This document shows, piece after piece, positions 55,370-64,000 of a stretch of DNA of 64,000 bases. The notes below the pieces were generated by a model that worked only from the letters and a program-made list of their open reading frames with translations, had not been told where the DNA came from and searched no databases. The position numbers were made by a program, and so were the translations under genes. How positions within the stretch are numbered: position 1 is the first letter of the stretch; the number at the start of each line of letters is the position of its first letter. This stretch comes from Spinellus fusiger (Eukaryota; Mucoromycota; Mucoromycetes; Mucorales; Phycomycetaceae): assembly GCA_025094145.1 (NCBI GenBank), contig JALLLS010000085.1, positions 81,455-145,454 of the forward strand. Direction: 5' to 3'.

Positions 55370-57542
55370 CAGTATGGAGTATCTCTACAGGATACTCTTT
55401 GAAAAGATTTTACAACAGCAAGGACAAAGGAGCTTCACCACTAGTTATCATGTAACTAGTGCCGGGGTTACTTCTTATGTTGTTGTTGTTGTTGTTGTTG
55501 TTGTTGCAGCGTTGACACATCTCCACCAACTCCTATCTTTTTCTTACAGGGGCATCATCCTCTAATGCACCTCTAATTTCATTCTTCCAATGACATTTTC
55601 TACACCGCGGATTTGCTCTCGTACCAAGATGACACGCAATTGATGCATACATAGGGTTGTTTGCCATTAGGAAATGAAGTATACCAACAACAAGGACAGA
55701 CTCACTAAACTCCCTATCAAACATCTCTACACCTTTCTCCAATATCTTCAAGTCTTTCACAATCTCAGAAAGCATCTTTGTTACTGGCAGTTTGTTACTG
55801 GTGCAGATGAATGACATACTTTGTGCCTTGTTCTGTTCTTTAAATGTCATTGTAGCAGGAGAAATCACTTAGCTTTCAAATGTGTTCCACTTTTTTGGAT
55901 TGGTTTCCACTCGTATCATCCGAGAACAAGTTCGGAGGCACAGTTTTCACTGGCATTCACTGTCTTTTGGGGCTATTGATGGTTCTCTTGAGAGAGTGGT
56001 GGGGGTGGGTGGGTTCTCCACTTCTCTCCTCGAGTTACAGAAACTCTCTGGCTAGGAGTTCTGTCTGGCAAGGCAGAGAGTGTTTTTGTTTTAGTGAGGT
56101 TGGCGGTGAGGAGTCTCAGATTCTCGAAAGGCTTGTTTATGGAGAATCCATGAATGGTGGTGGCAGTAGTGACAGGTAAGCCTTTGCACTTCTTTACCAC
56201 AACAACTTGGTGGTTGGTGGTGAGGAACTTGGGGACATTGTTCTTTGCTCTTTTCTCAAGATTAATCATCTTGTCCAAGGTAGAAATCTTCTCCCGAGGA
56301 TTGAAAAGACAGGTATCTTCTACATTTTAGTACAATGCCATGACCTTTCCTACAAGTACCTTTGAGAAGCAACTATTATTCTCAGTGAAGAAACAATAGA
56401 GGATTATTTCTAAGCTGGTTGCAAATGAGAACACACCATCTACAAATGTAGATTCCTCAAAAATGTTGCTGCTGCTGTCTAACTCTTCTTCTAAAGCAGC
56501 CCGGAGAGGTTCTTCTCCAAGCACTTCCTCGGCTTCAGCGATCGACTGTCGGTTATTGTCTGAATCATCCTCATCTACACGGAAGAATGTTGTCATTTCA
56601 TAAACAAGTCTGTGGATAATAGCACTGAAGCATGATTAGTCTAGTTCTTATTTTTCTATGCCTATGTTTCTGCAATAAATACCGAGAAGCAATCTTGGGA
56701 CTATTCAAATCAGAGAATGAGCAACATTACTTTTAGACTTGGGATTATCCTTACATGTTACGAGTAGCAATATGTTCTTTCATATATATATATATATTAA
56801 AAAAAGTCTTTTGGTAGATGATACAGGTGAAGACTTCTTCTTTATTGAACCTGATGGTAGAGAAAGACATGATAAACGATATTTCAATATAATATTAGAA
56901 AGAGAGTGAGTTGTTTGACTTGATTGATTATAGGAAAGTATAGGCTAAAGTGTGAATGTATCACTAGAATGAAAATATTTGTTATTCTTTGATCTGTTTA
57001 TTATTATTATTATTTCTTACACTGTCTATACAACTTAATACTTAAGCACTTGTCAAGATAAGCATAAATAAGCAAGGTAATGTGCCATTATTAACAAAGC
57101 AAAACAATAGAAAGAAGTTTTAGATACCACTAAGGACTATTCTGAAAGTAAAAAGGTAAGCAATGTCTTTCTCTGGGCTTGAGATCATTGCAATCCACAA
57201 GACATATTACTGACTTTTCTTTTAATAGATGATATATGACTCATTATTCTAAAGATAAGTATTAAGTACAAGGTAAGCATATTATCTCTCTTGATTGAAC
57301 TATTACTAATACACTCTTCTGTTATTAGATAAGCTAATAATCTTTCTTAAGTCAGTCCAAGGTGGTCTTTTTCCTTCTATACTGTCTAAGGTGTCTAGGC
57401 TGTCTAGGATATACTCCTGAGCATAGTTATCTATCTTCCAAGGATAAAGCACAAGGCCTTTAGGTTGTGGATTCTATTGCTATAAAGGAATGCACTTGGG
57501 CAGTATCTATAGTCATACTATAGTATTATCTATACTATTATA
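55370..57542 (-). mobile_element. Truncated third copy of the Plavaka/CACTA-like transposon
   Basis: The minus-strand frames 56596-56327, 56278-55973 and 55868-55533 match successive parts of the transposase at 17246-20158 (FFTENNSCFSKV; LPDRTPSQRVSV; then NNPMYASIACHLGTRANPRC and RKCHWKN). The finger exon near 56870 has lost a Cys (CIIY). Homology stops at about 55370, in the middle of the transposase. The region 57000-57530 matches the non-coding internal region with its splice-like signals. LINE insertions interrupt the right side at 57542; its right TIR was not found. A GTT microsatellite lies at 55479-55506. Confidence 0.8.
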
Positions 57543-59015
57543 CAGTTCAAAGTATTTTTATTTTTGGGTGTTGGTTGCTATTCGCGCATTGAGCATGTTA
57601 GCCACCCTATGAGAACTTTTGAACGATTAAGATATACATATAAACACTTTCAAATACAAAAGTGGAAAAAAGAAATGCAAGGAAAAAAGAAACAGAAAGA
57701 CAAAAGTATATAAAACCTCAAAATGAGGGAAAAAATGAAGAGAAGTATGAGAAATGAGAGAAAATAACAATGCAGACATAGACATTAGTTTGAGCCTAAT
57801 CCCACAAGCTTTCAATAGACCAAAGATTGGTCTATTTACAAGTCTTGTTGGGTGTGTTGATTGTCTCCCTCGACTCCTTCCATGGCTGAGTCAGACCCAA
57901 ATGCCTGGAGGGCTTCTTTTTCAAGGGTGGCGGGAGGGCTGGTGACTGTGGCCTTGGCCTTGAGGTCTGCCAAGAGCTTCTCAAAGGCAATGGTGGATAG
58001 ACGGGGTGTGGCAATGCTTGAGCCAAAGTGGCGAGCAATGCTGTACCCTAAATGAGTGGGGGCACGAAGACAAGTGTTGGACACTCTTTGCTCAAAGAGT
58101 TTTTGGGCCATTACAGCCTTGGTGCTATCTGACTCCTGCTGGAGCTTAGGGTCTGCAATCACCGTTGCAGCTACTGGATCAAAGCTTGCCTGTGGCTTGA
58201 TCTTTGATTTCTCGAGTTTCTCCTCGAGTTCTTGCTTGAAGCTACCGTGTACAAGCAGTGCAATTGTGCCCCTTGCTGGGAAGTGGATGTCTATGATCCG
58301 TGACTGTTGGATCTTCAGTGATCCCAACATCTTGCGGATCTGGCCGTACTTGAGGTAGCGGCGACAGGGCAAGTATACAAAGTCGTATACTGAGGGCCCA
58401 GTAGGCTCTTTTAAGGCCCGAACTGTTTGTGCTCTAAGCACTGCTCTGGCCTTTGCTGTCTTCTTTGGTGGTGAGGCGTTCTTTTTAGCCATGTTGGCAT
58501 AAGTGGTAGTATCCTTTTCTATGGCAGATGTGGGTTTCACTGTGTGGATGGGTGTGAGAGTAGGGGCGGGAGGTGATTTGGGTGCATTATCTGCACTCTT
58601 GGTATTGATCTGAGCCTGGAGAGATGTAATAAGGTCATCTTTGACCTTGACTTGTGCTTCCAATTCCTGGATGCGGAGTCCAATTGTTGCCATTTGTCTC
58701 TGAATATCTGACAGAAATGCCATCATCTGCTGGGTGAATGTATCAGACTTTTCTACCTCAGTCATTTGATACTCGTAAGTCTTTGCACGAGTGTGCTTGG
58801 TAAGTAGTCTGGGTTTTCTGCTGTCTGAGTTAGGAGTGGTGGTGGCAGTGGTGGCCTCAGACACAAAGGGTCTGACAGGTGCTGGTACAGGAGGTTGCTT
58901 GATGGTTGGTGGTTGGCCAGGATCCGTAGTTGGTGTATTCAATGTGTGCTGTGTTGAGTTTTGCGATTTGTATTTTTACTCTTTTGGGTAATATTGATTA
59001 CACGAAAGAGCCCTT
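57543..59015 (-). mobile_element. LINE copy A: ORF1 followed directly by 3' UTR, no ORF2
   Basis: ORF1 on the minus strand (about 58942-57836, 368 codons) has a Pro/Thr-rich start, a coiled coil (IGLRIQELEAQVKVKDDLIT) and a basic C-terminal half (YANMAKKNASPPKKTAKARA, then YLPCRRYLKYGQIRKMLGSL) that probably binds RNA. No ATG lies near the N-terminus; the frame opens at a TTG or further down at MTEVEKSD. After the ORF1 stop the sequence goes to a 3' UTR shared with copy B (57543-57780 versus 59028-59260), so ORF2 is missing. Flanked on both sides by TATACTATTATA (57531-57542, 59016-59027). Confidence 0.8.
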
Positions 59016-59027
59016 TATACTATTATA

Positions 59028-62027
59028 CAGTTCAAAGTATTTTTTATTTTTGGGTGTTGATTGCTATTCGCGCATTGGGCATGTTAGCCACCCTATGAGA
59101 ACTTTTGAAAAAATAGAATAAACATTAAAACACTTCAAATACGAAAGTGAAAAAAAGAATGCAAATGAATGGGAAACAGAAGGACCGAGAAATACAAAAC
59201 CTCAGATGAGGGAAAAATGATGAAAAATGAGAAATGATGGTAAAATGAGAATTATGAATAGACATCCAAAAGGCCATAAAGTCAGCAAGGAAACCAGGAC
59301 ACCAAAAAGATAACCGTCATCCTGTGGCGATTCGAAATACAACGAGGGATACTTAGAGCAACTCGGACAATCCTGAGGACACAAATACAGCAACTACACT
59401 AGCAGCTTCTGGCTTTGCTAAACGGGTTAAGAATGGGTGGTAGAGGAGAGATCGGAGGAGAAGTGAGGATACAGCGTCTGTTGCTGCAGGAGTCTTTGCA
59501 CTCTATGGCGGCGTTGGCGTTCCCGCTCAACACACCCATCAGCAGCCTCAATGAGCAGGCTACCAGCTGATGGCTTTACCTTAAAGTCTCGAGTAGACGT
59601 GGCTCGATCAATGGCTTGCAGCAGTATTAACAAACTGGGCCAAAGGTCTCGCCATTTAACAAAAGACTTAACCGTGCGCGGCAGAAGATTTAGACAATAG
59701 TCAATTGGATGAACGTCTTGTGGTGGTGCAGGAACTAAGAAGAACAAGAACGTGGAGCGTTCATGGTCAACAAATGTGCAAGTGAGAAAGTGGTCCCGAT
59801 TGGCAGATGGGTGGCCACATTGGCAAGGAACTGAAGGTGTTGGTGGTAACCAAGCAATCCTCCATTTTAGTAGACGATGTCTTTCTTTGCGCGTGCACGG
59901 TAGTAGAAGAATTGGATCCCAAACAGGTCTACATAGTCCACGGGTTACCGTCACCAGCGGATTCTTGCCACGTACTAGACTAGTAATTTCACTTTGAAGA
60001 CGTTCAAGATAAGCTACTTTTAATGGATATTTAGGAGGGTTGTGAGCCCGTCCTATTCTTTGAGCATTTTGCCAGAGTACATTGCCACGTAGCTTAATCC
60101 ATCTGGCTTTACTCTGGGGTGCTTCAAGCTGCGGGACAAGGCACCAGAGGAGGGTGTCTTCAGGAAGGGTAGCTGCGCGCTCAACAAATTTGGCTTGCAG
60201 ATAAAGAAAACGAGAGTATATGTTAGGGAGGGCAGCTAATTGGGCAACCTGGATCGTTCCAAACCTAGCAGTAGCAGATCTAGCAAGACAAAGTCTCAGA
60301 CAAGCAGACTGACAGATTTGTAGCGGGCGGATGCCTAGTCTATTGACATTACAAATAGCCAACCCATACTCAAGGATAGGCCGAACAAAAACAGTATACG
60401 CTCTTAGGGCTGCTGTAATCCCAAAGCCATACATGTTTACACCCATTCCTCTCAGCTTTTGCATTACTGCAATTGCCTTGACTTGTGAGTGTGAGAAAAG
60501 TGCGTCTTGGTTAATACCTTGACGTGAAAAGGGGATACCAAGGTACTTGAAAGTATCACAGGTTGGAAGCTCGTTGCCATAGAGGTAAAACGGCACATTG
60601 GCCGGGGCATTGAGTACTTCACATTTGGAGGGACTCCATTTGTAACCAAGGAGGGTCGAGTGAATTTCGGCAAGTGTCAGCATTCGATGTATATCTTCTG
60701 GGCAGCCCATAAGAGCCACATCATCAGCATACAACAAACAATTCACAGGAGCCCAAGTAACAGTGACATGAGACGGACTGTAAGAGGAATCTGACGACTC
60801 AGAAGAGTCATCCGAAACTGTAGAAGTAGGAAAAGGATTGTGAAGGGAATTCTGTAACTCGTCAAGCAATGCGTGAACAGTTGCCTGTGGGGAAGCAAAA
60901 GAGAAAGGATTTCGAGCACAGAGATTAATGGACCGTCCCATGGTAGGTGGGTGCATACCAACCAGTATTGGGGATACCGAAGCAAACCTCAAGAAACGTG
61001 GAAGAGTATCAATGAAAATAGAATAAAGGAATGGAGAAAGAATACTACCCTGTAAGACTCCTCGTTTAGGTGCAATGTCCCGGGATGCTACATTTTTCAG
61101 AATCACATTCACCACAATGTCATCAAACAAATTCTGTAGTAGCAAGAGCAACGGCTGAGACACGAAGGGCATCAGCGACTCCCATATGACAGAGCGTTCC
61201 ACACTATCATATGCAGCTTTAATATCTAGGAAGACGACGACTGGAGGTTTTGGATCTTGCTCTCCTGATCCTTGGGCAGCGTACAACCCCATAAGTTCGT
61301 GGAGACAGAGGGCCTGGTCTAGAGTTCCACGACGAGCGCGAAATCCACCTTGAGCCATGTCCAATGCAGGCATGGTCGAAAGGAGCTCCCCAGCTATACA
61401 TCTTTCTAAGAGCTTACGAAACACCGATGTCAAGCTAATAGGCCATAGTTACTAGGGTCATCCTGCTCTCCTTTGTTTTTGTAAATAGGTACCACCTGTG
61501 CTGTTCTCCAGGCCACAGGCGTCCACGACCATCTCCAACACAATGTGAAGATCTGATGTAACAGAGGCACTAGCACTCAACTAGGGGTTTGAGCATTTCT
61601 GCTCTAATATGATCAATGCCTGGTGCTTTTCGATTTGGCATCTTTCGAATAGCAGAGTGAATAAAGTCTACGTCCCATGGGACTGGATTGTCTTGGAGAA
61701 TAAACTCCTGACGCTCCTGTCTTTCCGTAGATCCGCCAAACACACTCTCTAGGTGGTCAATCATGCGATTGGCAGCATGCCGAGGGCCCTCTGGAGATGA
61801 CAGGGAAATTGGCGAACGTCTCCGCAGCCTCATTCCTTTCACAGCACTTGTCATCTCTGTTAAGCCCTTACGGACTTTATCACAAAATACATGCCAGGTT
61901 TGTCGTTGTGCTTGCCTTATAGCCTTTTTCAAAGCTAAACACGCTTCCTCATACAAGCGGTGGGCTTCAATGCGTTCAATATCATTGCCTACCCGTCGTC
62001 TAAAACGATAAAGTTCTTGACGACGGT
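59028..62027 (-). mobile_element. LINE copy B: 5'-truncated, ORF2 reverse transcriptase with C-terminal zinc finger
   Basis: The main frame 61433-59427 (668 codons) carries RT motifs GGFRARRGTLDQALCLHEL, VVVFLDIKAAYDSVERSVIW, PKRGVLQGSILSPFLYSIFI, the catalytic LLYADDVALMG and TFKYLGIPFSRQG. It ends with a CCHC-type finger (CQCGHPSANRDHFLTC). The upstream part (61956-61570) has the linker and RT-0/1 region NRKAPGIDHIRAEMLKP. Frameshifts near 61570 and 61436 separate them. The endonuclease and ORF1 are missing (5' truncation at about 62027). Flanked by TATACTATTATA on both sides (59016-59027, 62028-62039). Confidence 0.85.
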
Positions 62028-62039
62028 TATACTATTATA

Positions 62040-63394
62040 CAGTGGCTCGTAGAAAACATACGTAGATTTCAAATTCAGACCCTAGTTTCTTCCTTAATTT
62101 TTTTTTAATTAAACATTCCTCATTTATTGCTTTTCCACCATAATGTCTACCTCATCTAACACCACCAACCAACCCATGAGACCTCTTGGAAACAAGAAGA
62201 AAAATATCGATGACTTCACTCGATGCCTCATTGCTCACGAGGCCACTGTAAATGGGACCAGCCTGGTTGCCATTGCTGCTAGGTTTGGAGTCAGTGCGCA
62301 GTCGGTTTCCTTTATCGTAAAGAGATATAAGGAAACTGGCTGCTTCAAGGCCAAGAAGAGCACTGGGCGCAAGCCCATTCTGACAGAGAGGGACGAGAGA
62401 GAAGTTGCCCGCGAAGTGGCAAGAGATTCATTCCAGACAATGAATCAGCTTCGCAGCCAGATGACCACCAAAGTGTCCATGAGCACTTTTAGAAAGACGA
62501 TGAAGATTGGCCTGCTTTCTTCTAGGGTGGTCAAGAAACCTTCTCAGCATCAAGCACAAGAAGCTGAAGCTTGATTAGGCTAAGGCCCACCTCCACTGGA
62601 CCGAGGACGACTGGAAGACGGTCATCTGGTCCGATGAGTCCAGATACCAGTTGGTCACCACCAACAACCGTACCAGAGTAGTACGAAAAGTGAATGAAGG
62701 ACTGCTCCCGAAGAACGTCAAGCCCACTGTGAAGTTTGGAGGTGGCAGCGTAATGGTGTGGGGATCTTTCTCTGGTGAAGGTGTCGGGAGATTGGCGCCT
62801 GTGAAGGGCAGTATTGATAGTGCAAGGTACATTGAGATCTTGAAGAAGGAATACTGCCCTGAGCTGGCCCGACTCAAGGCACTGAATCCAGAGGTGAATT
62901 ATGTTCTTCAAGAGGACAATGCCAGCTGCCACAAGAGTAGAGAGTCCAGGTTGTGGAAGGCAAAAGAGACCATTGCCACCCCTCCATGGTGGCCTTCCCA
63001 GAGCCCCGATCTCAACCCCATAGAGCACCTTTGGGAGGTTCTTGACAAAGCCATCAGAAAGAGGATGACCCCAAGAAGTACTCTTCAAGATTTGGAGGTG
63101 CTTCTGTTGGAAAAATGGGAGAATATTCCCAAGGACACTACAGACACCCTCATTGCCAGCATGGGGCAGAGATGCAAGGCTGTCATTGAGGCCAATGGTG
63201 GAAACACCAAACATTAATGGTTTCTACCCAATAAAATTATTTTTATTATTCTATTGACCTTCTTTATACTTCATCCGATTTTGAAGTCTCTACTGTGTGT
63301 TTAATGTGTGTTTTTATGACAAAGAATGAGTATTTCCTATTACAGAAGTATATCGGAAAATGAAAAATCTACGTAAGATTTCCACGAGTCACTG
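62040..63394 (+). mobile_element. Tc1-like element, nearly intact transposase with one frameshift and one stop
   Basis: TIRs CAGTGGCTCGTAGAAAACAT and the inverse of the right end (TTTCCACGAGTCACTG) are flanked by TA (62038-62039, 63395-63396); length 1355 bp. The transposase starts at 62143. First HTH: VNGTSLVAIAARFGVSAQSV. Second HTH and AT-hook-like part: STGRKPILTERDEREV. A 1-nt shift near 62540 and a TAG at about 62574 precede the catalytic part: WSDESRYQLV (Asp), VLQEDNASCH (Asp), then SPDLNPIEHLWEVL (Glu) about 35 residues later, ending GGNTKH at 63217. This is the best-preserved Tc1-like copy in the window and inactive only by small lesions. Confidence 0.9.
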
Positions 63395-63405
63395 TAATAA
63401 ACAAT

Positions 63406-64000
63406 AAGGCTCTTTCGCGTAATAAATATTACCCCAAAGAGTTATAATAAAATCTACAGCAAACATTACAATCACCCATCCGTCAACACCAACACCCCCC
63501 GCCACCTATATCACACTGGATCCATTAACCACGGACCCCACCTCAGCACCACCCGCCAAACCCTTCGAGTTTGGCCTTACCGACGTCCCCACCACCTACG
63601 ACGTCCCTAAAAGCAGAAAAGAAAAACTGCTTGCCAAACGCACCCGAGCAAGAACCAACGAGGAGAACAAAATGTCCGAGGTGGAAAAGGCCGACACCCA
63701 CGCCCAACAAATGCTGCAGATGATGGCGGCAATCCAAAAACAGATGGAGATCTTTGGACTCCGTATCCAGGAATTGGAGGCCCAATTGAAGGCCAAGGAT
63801 GCAATGATTGCATCCCTCCAGGCTCAGGCCACTACCAACACCACCAACACCACCACCCCTGCCACCCCTGCCACCCCTGCCAAGCAGAACAACTTGACTT
63901 CTGCTTCAAAGCATGCCCCAACCTCCACACCCAAACCCAAACCCACACCCACACCCACACCCACACCCACCACCTACGCCAGCATGGCAAAGAAGAACCC
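63406..64000 (+). mobile_element. LINE copy C: 5' end and start of ORF1, cut by window edge
   Basis: The 5' end AAGGCTCTTTCGCGTAATAA resembles that of copy A on the other strand (GGCTCTTTCGTGTAATC). The open frame from about 63475 reads THPSTPTPPATYITLDPL, then RKEKLLAKRTRARTNEEN, MSEVEKADTHAQQMLQMM, FGLRIQELEAQLKAKDAMIA, a Thr/Pro repeat (63835-63970) and YASMAKKN. This matches ORF1 of copy A domain by domain but with clear divergence. No ATG at the N-terminus. Head-to-head with copy B, separated by the Tc1 element. Confidence 0.75.

Noticed and set aside
62531..63214. 227-codon minus-strand frame
   Set aside because: Antisense of the Tc1 transposase at 62143-63217; its TIRs and DDE motifs support the plus strand.
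63543..63813. Minus-strand frames of 66-80 codons near the right edge
   Set aside because: Shadows of the LINE ORF1 on the plus strand, which matches copy A domain by domain.

Overview
This window looks like nuclear DNA of an early-diverging, filamentous fungus, most likely a Mucoromycota (Mucorales-type) species. The evidence is AT-rich DNA, many 40-60 nt spliceosomal introns (GT..AG, one GC..AG), a canonical U6 snRNA, a Kre9/Knh1-type wall protein, a WDR59 (GATOR2/SEACAT) orthologue, and a 506-aa protein of a type I associate with mucoralean genomes. No database search was possible; family names come from motifs read in the translation.

Host genes: a 506-aa unknown protein (4656-6456, +); a small secreted Kre9/Knh1-like protein (12511-13160, -); a coiled-coil protein with a C-terminal eIF2B-epsilon-like W2 domain (25274-26779, -); an SH3 + RasGEF (Cdc25-type) exchange factor in four exons (31212-34675, +); U6 snRNA (about 37062-37175, +); WDR59 in 13 exons (43827-48999, +), tail-to-tail with a SMYD-like SET protein (49057-50979, -); and ribosomal protein eL37 (51164-51699, +), divergent from the SET gene. 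The housekeeping block is 43.8-51.7 kb.

The rest is mostly transposable-element graveyard: at least eight Tc1-like elements or relics, LINE fragments (1-1385, possibly 29.7-30.7 kb, 57.5-62.0 kb, 63.4-64.0 kb), a Ty3/gypsy relic (53.0-55.3 kb), a Helitron relic (8.95-9.43 kb), a second DDE transposase relic (11.15-11.83 kb), and two 255-bp solo LTRs with perfect 4-bp target duplications.

The most interesting object is a 6.46-kb terminal-inverted-repeat element (16941-23404, TA-flanked, TIRs about 130 bp). On its minus strand it carries a Plavaka/CACTA-like transposase with an N-terminal C2H2 finger and a single in-frame stop. On its plus strand, next to the right TIR, it carries a Fanzor (eukaryotic TnpB-like, RNA-guided nuclease family) gene. 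A 1.66-kb internally deleted relative (2672-4330) has the same TIRs but lacks both genes. A truncated third copy lies at 55.37-57.54 kb. A fourth terminus (43480-43520) sits just downstream of a different Fanzor/TnpB-like relic (42935-43390). A further Fanzor pseudogene is at about 9.95-10.47 kb. Together these suggest an element family that has carried Fanzor cargo more than once. All Fanzor copies seen here are broken.
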